Origin: Paenibacillus glycanilyticus
Lineage (GTDB): Bacteria > Bacillota > Bacilli > Paenibacillales > Paenibacillaceae
DNA length: 64,000 nucleotides
Assembly (NCBI RefSeq): GCF_023715145.1
Contig: NZ_JAMBNP010000010.1
Span: 124,001 to 188,000 of the forward strand
Direction of reading: 5' to 3'
Shown: piece by piece, positions 24,179 to 33,388 of the stretch
Layout of the letters: every line of letters starts with the position of its first letter
How positions within the stretch are numbered: the stretch's first letter is position 1
The notes under the pieces: model-generated
The model's input: only the letters and a program-made list of their open reading frames with translations
Told to the model about the DNA's origin: nothing
Databases searched by the model: none
Translations under genes and position numbers: made by a program

Positions 24179-25285
24179 ATGTCGGATCAAACGATCATCC
24201 GATTCGAGCAAGTTACGAAGCAATATGACGATCAGACGACCGTCTTAAGCAATGTCAGCTTCGAGATTGAAAGAGGCAAGTTCTATACCCTGCTCGGCCC
24301 GTCGGGCTGCGGCAAAACAACGATCCTCCGGCTGATCGCCGGGTTCATCGAACCGTCCAAGGGTCAGATTTATTTCAACGGCAAGGTGATTAACCGCATT
24401 CCGCCGAACGAGCGCCAGGTGAACACCGTATTCCAGGACTACGCGCTGTTCCCGCACCTGAACGTGTTCGAGAATGTGGCCTTCGGCCTCCGCATCAAGA
24501 AGCTGAAGAACGCCGCCATCACGGCAAAAGTAAAAGAAGCCCTCCGCTTCGTCAACCTGGAAGGCTACGAGAACCGCAACATCAGCGAAATGTCCGGCGG
24601 CCAGCGCCAGCGCGTCGCCATTGCGCGCGCCATCGTGAATGAGCCGGAGGTGATCCTGCTGGACGAGCCGCTCTCCGCGCTCGATCTGAAGCTCCGCACC
24701 GAGATGCAGTACGAGCTCCGCGAGCTGCAGCGCCGTCTTGGGATCACGTTTATTTTCGTCACGCATGACCAGGAAGAAGCCCTTGCGATGTCCGATGAGA
24801 TCTTCGTCCTGAACCAGGGCAAGATCGAGCAGAGCGGCACGCCAAACGATATTTACGATGAGCCGATTAACCGGTTCGTGGCCGATTTTATCGGGGAATC
24901 CAACATTGTGGCCGGCCGCATGAAGCAGGACTTCGAGGTAGAGTTCGCGGGCCGTACCTTCAAATGCGTCGACCAGGGGCTTAATCCGAACGAGCCGGTT
25001 GAGATCATGATCCGTCCGGAGGATCTGGAGATTACGACGCCGGAGCAGGGCAAGCTGAAGGTGCGCGTCGATTCGCAGCTGTTCCGCGGCGTTCATTACG
25101 AGATCTCCTGCTACGATGAAGCGGATAATGAATGGCTCGTGCACTCCACGAAGAAAGCATCCGTAGGCGAGCAGATCGGTCTGTACTTTGATCCGGAAGC
25201 GATTCACGTTATGCGCTTCGGCGAGACGGAGGAAGAGTTCGATAAGCGCCTGGATGCGTACAGCGAGGGCCAAGATGAGAACTAA
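24179..25285 (+). CDS. potA: spermidine/putrescine ABC transporter ATPase PotA
   Basis: The 368-residue ATPase has Walker A GPSGCGKTT, signature MSGGQRQR, Walker B VILLDEPLSALD and switch His (VTHDQEEA), then a C-terminal TOBE-type regulatory domain. It energises polyamine import by the PotBC permease. It is the first gene of a four-gene cluster in which each start overlaps the previous stop (potB starts 11 bases before the potA stop). GGGGTG precedes the ATG. Assignment to polyamines rests on the full potABCD order and on the PotD-type binding protein. Confidence 0.93.
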   Translation: MSDQTIIRFEQVTKQYDDQTTVLSNVSFEIERGKFYTLLGPSGCGKTTILRLIAGFIEPSKGQIYFNGKVINRIPPNERQVNTVFQDYALFPHLNVFENVAFGLRIKKLKNAAITAKVKEALRFVNLEGYENRNISEMSGGQRQRVAIARAIVNEPEVILLDEPLSALDLKLRTEMQYELRELQRRLGITFIFVTHDQEEALAMSDEIFVLNQGKIEQSGTPNDIYDEPINRFVADFIGESNIVAGRMKQDFEVEFAGRTFKCVDQGLNPNEPVEIMIRPEDLEITTPEQGKLKVRVDSQLFRGVHYEISCYDEADNEWLVHSTKKASVGEQIGLYFDPEAIHVMRFGETEEEFDKRLDAYSEGQDEN

Positions 25286-26099
25286 CGCGCGTAATTTTTA
25301 TCTCATTCCGTATGTCCTGTGGATCGCTCTATTCGTTATTACGCCAATTGTGCTGGTCGTGTATTACTCCTTTTTCGACGTAGAGGGGAACTTTACGGTT
25401 GGCAACTACGAGAAGTTTTTCACGCCTGTCTATCTAAAAATGACGCTCAGCTCGTTCTGGTACGCTTTCCTGATTACGGCGTTCTCGCTTCTAGTCGCCT
25501 ATCCGGCGGCCTACCTGCTGACGAAAACCAAGCATAAACAGCTGTGGCTGCTGCTTATCATCCTGCCAAGCTGGATCAATCTGCTGCTCAAGGCTTACGC
25601 GTTCCTTGGCCTCTTTGGTACATACGGGGCGGTTAACGGCATGCTCAAATTCGTTGGCATCGGCACGCAGCAGATCCTGTTTACCGACTTCAGCTTTATC
25701 TTTGTATCGGTCTATATCTTTATTCCGTTTATGATCCTGCCGATCTTCAACTCGCTCGAGGAGCTGAACCCGTCGCTTGTCTTCGCGGCGCGGGATCTTG
25801 GGGCATCGCCGTGGACGGCGTTCCGCCGGGTTATCTTCCCGCTGACGCTCAGCGGCGTGAAGTCCGGCTGCCAGGCGGTCTTTATTCCCGCCTTGTCGCT
25901 CTTTATGATTACGCGGCTTATCGCGGGCAACCGGGTCATTACGCTTGGTACCGCGATTGAGCAGCATTTTCTCGTTACCCAAGACTGGGGAATGGGCGCC
26001 ACGATTGCGGTGTTCCTCATTATCGCGATGGCGGTTATTATGCTGTTGACGGGCAGCAGAAAGAGAGGGCTGCAGAATGAAAACCGCAAAGCTGTCTAA
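25275..26099 (+). CDS. potB: spermidine/putrescine ABC transporter permease PotB
   Basis: The 274-residue permease has six membrane segments and an EAA loop (PSLVFAARDLGASPWTAFRRVIFPL). The ATG at 25275 is chosen because GAGGG lies just upstream and the product then begins directly before the first membrane helix (FYLIPYVLWIALFVI); longer upstream forms would translate the end of potA in another frame. It forms the membrane pore with PotC. Confidence 0.92.
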   Translation: MRTNARNFYLIPYVLWIALFVITPIVLVVYYSFFDVEGNFTVGNYEKFFTPVYLKMTLSSFWYAFLITAFSLLVAYPAAYLLTKTKHKQLWLLLIILPSWINLLLKAYAFLGLFGTYGAVNGMLKFVGIGTQQILFTDFSFIFVSVYIFIPFMILPIFNSLEELNPSLVFAARDLGASPWTAFRRVIFPLTLSGVKSGCQAVFIPALSLFMITRLIAGNRVITLGTAIEQHFLVTQDWGMGATIAVFLIIAMAVIMLLTGSRKRGLQNENRKAV

Positions 26100-26880
26100 T
26101 GTGTATCTGATCGCTGTATTTATCATCCTGTACGCGCCGATCTTCTATCTGATCTTCTACTCGTTCAACAGCGGGGGAGCGATGCGCGATTTCGAGGGCT
26201 TCACCTTCGAGTGGTACGAGGAGGTCTTCGCGGATACGCGGCTGCTCATCATCGTGCTGAACACGTTTGTTATCGCGCTCTTATCGTCGGCCATCTCGGT
26301 CATCTTCGGCATTGCGGGCGCATTAGCGATCCATTATGTAAGAAGACGTCAGCCGAAGAACGCGCTCCTGTCGCTTAATAACGTGCTGATCGTCAGCCCT
26401 GACGTTATCATCGGGGCCTCATTCTTAATCATGTTTACGATTATCGGCATTAAGCTTGGCTTCGTGTCCGTGCTGCTGTCGCATATCGCCTTCAGCGTGC
26501 CAATCGTCGTCATTATGATTCTGCCGAAGCTGCAGGAGATGAGCCCAACGCTGATCGACGCGGCCCGCGACCTTGGCGCAAGCGGCTGGCATGTGCTGAC
26601 GCGCGTTATTATTCCGTTTATCAAGCCGGGCATCTTCGCCGGATTCTTTATGGCGTTAACGTACTCGCTGGACGACTTCGCGGTCACGTTCTTCGTAACG
26701 GGCAACGGCTTCTCCACCTTATCGGTTGAGATCTACTCGAGGGCCCGCCAAGGGATTGCCTTGTCGATCAATGCGCTGTCCACCCTGATCTTCCTGTTCA
26801 CGATTCTGCTGGTCATTGGCTACTACTTCATCAATCAGCGGAATAACCGGACATCGGCGCGATCGGAGGGACGGGGATGA
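26077..26880 (+). CDS. potC: spermidine/putrescine ABC transporter permease PotC
   Basis: This 267-residue partner permease of PotB has six hydrophobic segments and the EAA loop PTLIDAARDLGASGWHVLTRVIIPF. It overlaps the end of potB by 23 bases, and its last bases overlap potD (ATGA). AGAGAGGG serves as ribosome site inside potB. Confidence 0.92.
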   Translation: MKTAKLSNVYLIAVFIILYAPIFYLIFYSFNSGGAMRDFEGFTFEWYEEVFADTRLLIIVLNTFVIALLSSAISVIFGIAGALAIHYVRRRQPKNALLSLNNVLIVSPDVIIGASFLIMFTIIGIKLGFVSVLLSHIAFSVPIVVIMILPKLQEMSPTLIDAARDLGASGWHVLTRVIIPFIKPGIFAGFFMALTYSLDDFAVTFFVTGNGFSTLSVEIYSRARQGIALSINALSTLIFLFTILLVIGYYFINQRNNRTSARSEGRG

Positions 26881-27947
26881 AATCATTAGTCCAGACGTTC
26901 ATCGCCGTGCTGGTCGTATCCTTCGGGCTGATGTATCTGACCTCTTATCTCAACTCGAGCGAGGGCTACACGGGCAAGGATACGCTCACGATCTACAACT
27001 GGGGCGATTACATCGACCCGGAGCTGCTGGATGAATTCCAGAAGGAGACCGGCATCAAGGTCATCTACCAGACGTTTGATTCCAACGAAGCGATGATGAC
27101 GAAGATCGAGCAGGGCGGCACAACGTTCGATGTGAGCGTTCCTTCCGAATACGCGATTGATAAAATGAAACAAGAAAACCTGCTGCTTCCGCTCGACCAG
27201 AGCAAGCTGCCGAATCTGAAGTACATCGATCCAAGCTTCCTGAATCTGAGCTTTGATCCGGATAACCAATACTCCATTCCTTACTTCTGGGGAACCGTGG
27301 GTATCGTCTACAACCCCGATCTGACCGACCTTAAATTCAAGAGCTGGGAAGACCTGTGGGATCCTAGCCTGAAGAATCAGATCCTGCTGCTCGACGGTGC
27401 CCGCGAGGTTATCGGGATGGGGCTGAACAGCCTTCATTACTCGCTGAACGATACGAACGAAGAGCATCTGCAGGCGGCGAAGGCGAAGCTCGGTACGCTG
27501 ACTCCGAACGTGAAGGCCATCGTTGGCGACGAGATCAAGCTGCTTCTCGCGAACGAAGAGGCTGCAGTCGGCCTTGTCTGGTCCGGCGATGCGTCGGAGA
27601 TTATGAGCGAGAACGAGAAGCTGGATTACGTGGTGCCGGAGGAAGGCTCGAACCTGTGGTTCGATAACATGGTTATTCCGAAGACGGCGAGAAACATCGA
27701 AGGTGCGCATCAGTTCATTAACTTCATGCTCGACCCCGAGCATGCGGCGCAGAATGCCGAGTACGTCGGCTACTCCACGCCAAACGCCAAGGCGCTCGAA
27801 TATCTGCCGGAGGAGATCTCGGGCGATCAGCGCTTTTACCCGGATAAGGAGCTGACTTCGAAGCTTGAGGTCTACCGGAATCTCGGCAAAAAAATGCTCG
27901 CGCATTACAATGAATTATTCCTTGAATTTAAAATGCATCGAAAGTAA
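26877..27947 (+). CDS. potD: spermidine/putrescine-binding protein PotD
   Basis: The 356-residue family member opens with a hydrophobic helix (VQTFIAVLVVSFGLMYLTSYL) and then the PotD hallmark TIYNWGDYIDPELL. Many Gram-positive binding proteins have a lipobox Cys; none is present here. The protein is therefore probably held by an uncleaved signal anchor or released by signal peptidase. The start overlaps potC, ending the potABCD operon, and a long terminator hairpin follows. It would bind spermidine or putrescine outside the membrane. Confidence 0.92.
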   Translation: MKSLVQTFIAVLVVSFGLMYLTSYLNSSEGYTGKDTLTIYNWGDYIDPELLDEFQKETGIKVIYQTFDSNEAMMTKIEQGGTTFDVSVPSEYAIDKMKQENLLLPLDQSKLPNLKYIDPSFLNLSFDPDNQYSIPYFWGTVGIVYNPDLTDLKFKSWEDLWDPSLKNQILLLDGAREVIGMGLNSLHYSLNDTNEEHLQAAKAKLGTLTPNVKAIVGDEIKLLLANEEAAVGLVWSGDASEIMSENEKLDYVVPEEGSNLWFDNMVIPKTARNIEGAHQFINFMLDPEHAAQNAEYVGYSTPNAKALEYLPEEISGDQRFYPDKELTSKLEVYRNLGKKMLAHYNELFLEFKMHRK

Positions 27948-27967
27948 AGTTTTACAGTTATTAGGAC

Positions 27968-28046
27968 ACCGTGCTTGCGGCGACCAGAGACCCTTATTTC
28001 GGATGAGATAGGACCTCTCGGTAGGCTGCGGGCACGGTTTTTCTTT
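27968..28046 (+). terminator. long imperfect terminator hairpin of potABCD
   Basis: The outer stem ACCGTGC/GCACGGT continues inward with interrupted pairs up to an AGAG/CTCT apex, and TTTTTCTTTT follows. The loop region is unusually long for a terminator. Confidence 0.75.
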
Positions 28047-28201
28047 TGTATAAAATTCACAGGTAATTTAATTTCCAACGTTAAATATCGACTGAAAACG
28101 CTATCATTTTAGGATTTTATCCTGAAAAACTAGTACAATTAGATCATTTTTTGTCGAATGATAGGAAAATGCGCGAAACTGCTGATTCCCCAGATCTATT
28201 C

Positions 28202-28469
28202 TGCTATAATGAGTTTCAAGTATTTACCTAGGTACATTTTAACAATGCGAGACACATAGGCACAGGTTCTGGACGGAAGCCCAAGGATGGATACGCCATT
28301 ATTGGAACCCAATTTACAGAAATGGATAACGAATTGGCAATCTGCGAGCAGGGAGCGCTACCGCTCTAGTAGATTTGTCGCGTTATTTGTGTCTAAATAT
28401 ACCAATTTATGGTATAGGTTTTGACAGAGTCACATAATGCTAAACAATTAAACTATGAGGTGAACTGGA
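28202..28469 (+). promoter_or_regulatory. extended -10 promoter and long structured leader of the SLH-protein gene
   Basis: TGC-TATAAT at 28202-28210 is a textbook extended -10 element without a clear -35. It would give a leader of about 250 bases. The leader contains hairpins GGTTC/GAACC (28265-28309), GAGCG-CTAC-CGCTC (near 28352) and TATACC/GGTATA (28398-28416); the last directly precedes a TTGACA (28421) that may be a second promoter. Long stable leaders are common for abundant surface-layer proteins. I could not match it to a known riboswitch. The stretch from 28047 to 28201 shows nothing further. Confidence 0.5.
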
Positions 28470-30611
28470 ATGACGATCAGAAAGAAGCTTATCGTATCAA
28501 CGATCGCAGCAAGCGTAGCGGCAACTGCATTCGCAGGACTTCCGCTTAGCAACAAAGGATTAGCGGAAAAATTAGGCTTTAATAATACGGCTTATGCAAC
28601 ATCGGCATTCCCAAGCACGGACATTGTTGATTATGCAAAAAAACTGCGTGCAGCACTTGTTGCAACCGACGGCCTGGATGAAGTGCAAGCTCTGCGCACG
28701 GATATTAAAGCTCTGAGCACGGACGACCTGAAATCTATTGCAAGCCCGATCACAAGCAGAGTTACGACTAAGCTTGGCGCATCGTTTGATCCGGATGACA
28801 AGAAAGCTGTTGAGGCTCTGGTTCTTGATGTAATCTCCGTTACATACGATCCTAATCTGACTGAGCTGGAAAGAATTCGCAACACGGATGCATACCGTGC
28901 CGTTCTGGCTGAACTGGCTGTAGGCGCTGGTTTTGACCCGCAAGAGGTAGATGACCTTACAGTTGATGATGTTGCTGATTACTTCTTCACTCTGCAAGAG
29001 AAAGTAGCGGGTCTGATCAAAGGCTTGTCTACGGAACAGCTTTTTGCAGCATTGAGCGACCCTGTTAAGAGAGCTGCTCTGATCGAGGATGCCTTCGAAG
29101 CGCTGGCTGCCGAGAACCTGATTGTGCAAGATATCTTTGATGCTTACGACATTGAAACCTCCGACCTGAAAGAAGTTGTTGTTAGCGCCCAAGCGAAAGT
29201 GGACAGCACAACCGTTCTTAAAGCAGCTATGGCTCTGTACGGCGCTTACCTGAAAATGAACGAATCGACTGGCGGCCCTGGCCCTATCGGCGGTGGCGGT
29301 GAAGAAGAAGTTAAAGTCGAAGTTCCGAAGGAAGTAACGGATTTCATCGATGACATCAAGAAGAAGCTTGCGAATGCAACTGAAGCTGAGAAATTGGCTA
29401 TTCTTACGCAAGCCGTTCAACAGGCAACAGCACTGGTAACGAAGCTTTCTAGCTTCGATCTGTCCAGCAATGTAACGGTAACGAACGGTCAAGCTGCCCT
29501 GCAAGTTAGCGGTTCATCTGTTCTGTCCGCAATCGCGGGTATCGGCGAGATCTTGAAGAATGTGAAAGAACTGGCTCCAGGCGTAGCTATACCAACCGTA
29601 CTCCTGAACATTAACCTGGGCAATGTTGCTCAGAACGATGTGAAGATTGGCTTGAACGATGCGGTTATTCAAGAAGCGATTAAAGCAGGTCTTGGCGGCA
29701 TCAACCTGTCGGTGAACGGCCTGAACGCCGTACTTCCGGTTGGCGGACAGTTCAACGGCGCTGTTGACTTCAACATCAACAAAGCGAAGGCTGATTCCAC
29801 AACAACGGGCGGTCAACAAGCGGCTTCCGAAGTATACAGCTTTGGTCTGTCGATTGGCGGCAAAGCGGTAACGACTTTCGCACAGCCAATCCTTATCAGC
29901 ATTCCGCTTGGTAACGTAGACGGCGTAGACAAAGAATTGTTGTCGCTCGCAAAGATCGTTGACGGCAAGCCTGTATTCCAAGGCGGTTCCGTACAAGGCG
30001 ATAAGTTCGTTGAACATCGTGACACGTTCTCCTCTTATGTGGTTGTGGAGAACAAAGTTACGTTCACAGATATTAAATCCGTTGAAGCATGGGCTGGCCG
30101 TGCCATTCAAGTTATCGCAGCGAAAGGCGCAATCGAAGGCAAGAAAGCCGGCGTATTTGCTCCGAAGGATAACGTAACTCGCGCTGAGTTCGCGAAGATG
30201 CTGACTCGTGCGCTTGATCTGGATAACAGCTTGGCAACTGAGAACTTTGCAGACGTGAAGGATACGGACTGGTCCGCGCCATATATCGGTGCAGCCGCTA
30301 AGCTTGGTATTATTCAAGGCCGTTCGGCTACGAAGTTCGACCCTAATGCTCAAATCACTCGCGCTGAGATGGCAACTATGATTGCTCGCGCACTGAAAGT
30401 AACAAAGGGCGCTAAAGACGTGACGGATGTGAACGCAGCACTTGCAGGCTTCAAGGATGCAAGCTCGATCAGCACAGCGCTGAAGCCTGGCGTAGCGTTC
30501 TCTTCGAAGAATGGTATCGTAATCGGCAACAACGGCAAGTTCTCCCCGAATGCATCGGCAACACGTGCAGAAGCGGCAGTTATGATCTACCGCGCGGTTA
30601 ACTTTAAGTAG
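28470..30611 (+). CDS. secreted cell-surface protein with three C-terminal SLH domains
   Basis: The 713-residue protein starts with a signal peptide (possible cleavage after AFA, residue 22, or AYA, residue 43). A mainly helical N-terminal half of unknown fold follows, then a Gly/Glu-rich hinge (GGPGPIGGGGEEE) near residue 270 and a beta-rich middle part. From about residue 535 to the end are three SLH repeats, each with a TRAE motif. SLH repeats anchor proteins to pyruvylated secondary cell-wall polymer. The N-terminal part is not recognised, so it may be an S-layer-like structural protein or a surface adhesin. GAGGTG precedes the ATG; a terminator follows. Confidence 0.87.
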   Translation: MTIRKKLIVSTIAASVAATAFAGLPLSNKGLAEKLGFNNTAYATSAFPSTDIVDYAKKLRAALVATDGLDEVQALRTDIKALSTDDLKSIASPITSRVTTKLGASFDPDDKKAVEALVLDVISVTYDPNLTELERIRNTDAYRAVLAELAVGAGFDPQEVDDLTVDDVADYFFTLQEKVAGLIKGLSTEQLFAALSDPVKRAALIEDAFEALAAENLIVQDIFDAYDIETSDLKEVVVSAQAKVDSTTVLKAAMALYGAYLKMNESTGGPGPIGGGGEEEVKVEVPKEVTDFIDDIKKKLANATEAEKLAILTQAVQQATALVTKLSSFDLSSNVTVTNGQAALQVSGSSVLSAIAGIGEILKNVKELAPGVAIPTVLLNINLGNVAQNDVKIGLNDAVIQEAIKAGLGGINLSVNGLNAVLPVGGQFNGAVDFNINKAKADSTTTGGQQAASEVYSFGLSIGGKAVTTFAQPILISIPLGNVDGVDKELLSLAKIVDGKPVFQGGSVQGDKFVEHRDTFSSYVVVENKVTFTDIKSVEAWAGRAIQVIAAKGAIEGKKAGVFAPKDNVTRAEFAKMLTRALDLDNSLATENFADVKDTDWSAPYIGAAAKLGIIQGRSATKFDPNAQITRAEMATMIARALKVTKGAKDVTDVNAALAGFKDASSISTALKPGVAFSSKNGIVIGNNGKFSPNASATRAEAAVMIYRAVNFK

Positions 30612-30626
30612 TAAATAGGACTTTAG

Positions 30627-30668
30627 ACCTTCCTCTCAGATGCAGCAGTTGGGAGGAAGGTATTTTTT
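30627..30668 (+). terminator. terminator of the SLH-protein gene
   Basis: The stem ACCTTCCTC/GAGGAAGGT has a 17-base loop and is followed by six T. Confidence 0.88.
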
Positions 30669-30775
30669 CGCTAAATTATAGAAATTGTTGGTTTATTTAC
30701 AATTTTTGTCTACTATGTTTAGGTCTAACGTATTACAATTAGAGTGGCATCTAGGCAATCAGGAGGAGGTTAATA

Positions 30776-31540
30776 GTGTCCGAGGAACTAGACTTAAGAG
30801 AGTATTTCCTTATCGTGAGGAAGAGGTTGACTCTTATCGTTATTTTCGTACTGGTATGTACCGTAGCAGCAGGTGTGTATACGAAGCTGTTCAAGGATCC
30901 GATCTATGAAGCATCAACCAAGATTATCGTAAACCGGACTACTGAATCGCTGTCTGTTGGCGCGCTTGATATTAATGCGATTAACTCCAACATCAAGATG
31001 ATAGAAACCTATAAAGAAGTTATCAAGACACCGGCTATTCTTGGCAAGGTTGCGGAGAAGTACCCGCAGCTCGGCCTATCGTCCAAGGAACTGGTGAAGA
31101 AGATTAAGGTCAGTTCCGTGAACGACACGCAGGTTATGACCCTTGCTGTAGAGGATGAGTCTTATCGTAAAGCTGCCGAGATCGTCAATGCGATTTCAAT
31201 TGTCTTCCAACAAGAAATCCCTAATATCTTTCAGGTCGAGAACGTATCCATCTTGAATGAAGCGCTTGTGGATGACCAACCGGCGCCAATATCGCCGAAT
31301 GTAACCCTAAATATTATCATCGCTTTTGTTGTGTCTCTTATGATCGCAGTAGGGATTGCCTTCCTGCTGGAATATATGGATGACACGATCAAGACGGAAG
31401 CGGATGTGGAGCGTTACCTGGGTCAGGCGACTCTAGCGATGGTTGCGAGGGTAGATCCAAGCGAATTCCAGACGGGTTCAAGCAGAGTGCAGGGCAGACA
31501 AAAGGCAGGAGGGCTCGAGAATGTCACAATCGGAGAATAG
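30776..31540 (+). CDS. Wzz/YveK-type polysaccharide co-polymerase (chain-length regulator)
   Basis: The 254-residue protein has two membrane helices (LTLIVIFVLVCTVAAGVY near the start and IIIAFVVSLMIAVGIAFLLEY near residue 185) flanking an extracellular domain. This is the Wzz fold found in EpsA/YwqC/CapA adaptors. It would control exopolysaccharide chain length and activate the cytoplasmic tyrosine kinase encoded next. A very strong AGGAGGAGGT site supports the GTG start. It overlaps the kinase gene by 20 bases and opens the exopolysaccharide locus. Confidence 0.92.
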   Translation: MSEELDLREYFLIVRKRLTLIVIFVLVCTVAAGVYTKLFKDPIYEASTKIIVNRTTESLSVGALDINAINSNIKMIETYKEVIKTPAILGKVAEKYPQLGLSSKELVKKIKVSSVNDTQVMTLAVEDESYRKAAEIVNAISIVFQQEIPNIFQVENVSILNEALVDDQPAPISPNVTLNIIIAFVVSLMIAVGIAFLLEYMDDTIKTEADVERYLGQATLAMVARVDPSEFQTGSSRVQGRQKAGGLENVTIGE

Positions 31541-32213
31541 GCGCCGACTTATCTCAATCATTAATCCTCGTTCGCCGGTATCGGAGACGTACCGTACCCT
31601 CCGGACGAATATCGAGTTCGCTGCGATAGATTCTGCTCTGCAGGTTATTATGGTATCCTCCGCGGGACCGGGTGAAGGCAAGTCTACTACCATTGCGAAT
31701 CTGGCAGTAACCTACAGTCAATCCGACCGGAAGGTTGTTCTGATTGATGCGGATATGCGCAAGCCAACGGCACATAAGACGTTCCAGATCTCGAACCGAT
31801 TCGGCTTGTCCTCGGTGATTTCGCAGCAAAGCACGCTGCAAGAGGTCATTCAATCGACGGATATTCCGAATATGGATGTCATTACTGCGGGGCCGATTCC
31901 TCCGAATCCGGCAGAGATGCTGGCATCGAAGAGGATGACGGCATTACTCGATGAGCTTCGCACCATGTACGACATCATCCTTGTGGATACACCGCCGCTG
32001 CTGGCTGTAACGGATGCACAGATAGCAGCTACGAAGAGCGACGGAGTTGTCCTCGTTGTAGATCAAGGTAGAGTGAAGCGTCAATTCGCGCAGAAGGCGA
32101 TCCAGAATCTGCAGAACGTGAATGCGCGTATTCTTGGGGTTGTGCTCAATAACGTAAAGCGTCGGTCAAACGAAGAAGCTTATTACTACTACTATAGTGC
32201 TGATGTGAAGTAA
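31521..32213 (+). CDS. CpsD/EpsB-family bacterial tyrosine kinase
   Basis: The 230-residue BY-kinase has Walker A SAGPGEGKST, Walker A' VLIDADMRKP and Walker B ILVDTPP. It ends in a tyrosine cluster (EEAYYYYYSADVK) that is the usual autophosphorylation site. With the Wzz-type protein it regulates polymer assembly and export. AGGAGGG precedes the ATG. No CpsB/PhoP-type phosphatase gene follows here, unlike in many capsule loci. Confidence 0.94.
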   Translation: MSQSENRRRLISIINPRSPVSETYRTLRTNIEFAAIDSALQVIMVSSAGPGEGKSTTIANLAVTYSQSDRKVVLIDADMRKPTAHKTFQISNRFGLSSVISQQSTLQEVIQSTDIPNMDVITAGPIPPNPAEMLASKRMTALLDELRTMYDIILVDTPPLLAVTDAQIAATKSDGVVLVVDQGRVKRQFAQKAIQNLQNVNARILGVVLNNVKRRSNEEAYYYYYSADVK

Positions 32214-32410
32214 GTCGGGCGGCTACAACAATCGCTCAAAGGTAAAGTCTGCTGCACCTTTATCACAGCAGGCACTCGGTCACACTGTGGGTTCAATGGA
32301 CCTTAGGCATGATTGCCAATGGTGTGATGTGAGGAGGGGTTGAATGCCCCTTTCATTATAATTAAATGTTCGAGCTATGTTTTTCTGCCGAAGGAAGACA
32401 TAGCTCGTAT
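32214..32410 (+). promoter_or_regulatory. structured intercistronic leader after the tyrosine kinase gene (possible EAR-like element)
   Basis: The 270-bp gap before galU contains several stems: CTGCTG/CAGCAG (32249-32271), GGCA-TGAT-TGCC (32306-32317), a GGGG/CCCC pair near 32336-32350, and a strong CGAGCTATGT/ACATAGCTCG hairpin (32371-32407). In Bacillus the eps-associated RNA (EAR/epsC motif) that drives processive antitermination lies at the same position, after the second eps gene. Location and structure suggest an analogue, but I have not matched the consensus. Confidence 0.4.
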
Positions 32411-32483
32411 ATTTATTTATTCATTTTATACCACATACATAGACACATAGAGAGAGAAGAAAGAAAAGAGAGGGAACAAAAAC

Positions 32484-33371
32484 ATGACAAAAGTGAGGAA
32501 AGCCATTATCCCGGCCGCTGGCCTAGGAACCCGGTTCCTGCCCGCGACCAAAGCGATGCCGAAGGAAATGCTGCCGATCGTAGATAAACCGACGATCCAG
32601 TACATTGTAGAGGAAGCTGTAGCTTCCGGCATTGAAGATATCATTATTGTTACCGGCAAAGGCAAGCGCGCGATTGAAGATCACTTCGACAGCGCGTTTG
32701 AGCTTGAGCATAATTTGCTGGAGAAGGGCAAGCTTACGCTGCTTAACGAAGTTCAGAAATCCTCAAGAGTAGATATTCACTATATCCGTCAGAAGGAAGC
32801 CAAAGGCCTTGGGCATGCCGTATGGTGCGCGCGTAATTTCATCGGGGATGAGCCGTTTGCCGTTCTTCTTGGCGACGACATCGTGGACTCGGAGATTCCT
32901 TGTACAAGACAGCTTATGGAGCAATTCGAGCATACCGAAAGATCGGTTATCGGGGTTAAGCCCGTTCCAATGAATGAGACGGAGCGTTATGGCATCGTGG
33001 AGTATAGCGAGAAGAATGGATTATTAAGCTTGGTTGATCGTTTTATTGAGAAGCCGGCTCCAGGTACCACAACATCGAACCTTGCGATTATGGGCCGTTA
33101 TGTTCTGACTCCGAATATATTCAAGTTCCTATCGAAGCAAGAGAAGGGTGCCGGCGGCGAGATTCAATTGACGGATGCCATTCAGAAGCTGAATGAATGC
33201 CAAGGGGTATACGCTTATGAATTCGAAGGCAGACGTTACGATGTTGGCGAGAAGTTAGGTTTTATTACGACAACCCTGGATTACGCGCTGCGGAATGAAT
33301 CGCTCAAAGGGCCGCTTCTGGAAGTTATGAAAGAGATTCTAGAGAGAGAGCTTATCCATAAAAACAAGTAA
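32484..33371 (+). CDS. galU: UTP-glucose-1-phosphate uridylyltransferase
   Basis: The 295-residue GalU/GtaB enzyme makes UDP-glucose from UTP and glucose-1-phosphate. The nucleotide-binding start PAAGLGTRFLPATKAMPKEM and the LLGDDIVDS and RFIEKP motifs are intact, and length is normal. A GAGAGGGA site lies nine bases before the ATG. The product feeds the UDP-glucose dehydrogenase encoded at 43135 and glycosyl transfer in this locus. Confidence 0.95.
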   Translation: MTKVRKAIIPAAGLGTRFLPATKAMPKEMLPIVDKPTIQYIVEEAVASGIEDIIIVTGKGKRAIEDHFDSAFELEHNLLEKGKLTLLNEVQKSSRVDIHYIRQKEAKGLGHAVWCARNFIGDEPFAVLLGDDIVDSEIPCTRQLMEQFEHTERSVIGVKPVPMNETERYGIVEYSEKNGLLSLVDRFIEKPAPGTTTSNLAIMGRYVLTPNIFKFLSKQEKGAGGEIQLTDAIQKLNECQGVYAYEFEGRRYDVGEKLGFITTTLDYALRNESLKGPLLEVMKEILERELIHKNK

Positions 33372-33388
33372 ATGGGGGAGAGAACAAC

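Noticed and set aside
28240..28400. Cyclic di-GMP or other known riboswitch in the SLH leader
   Set aside because: Hairpins exist, but I could not align them with a known aptamer core.
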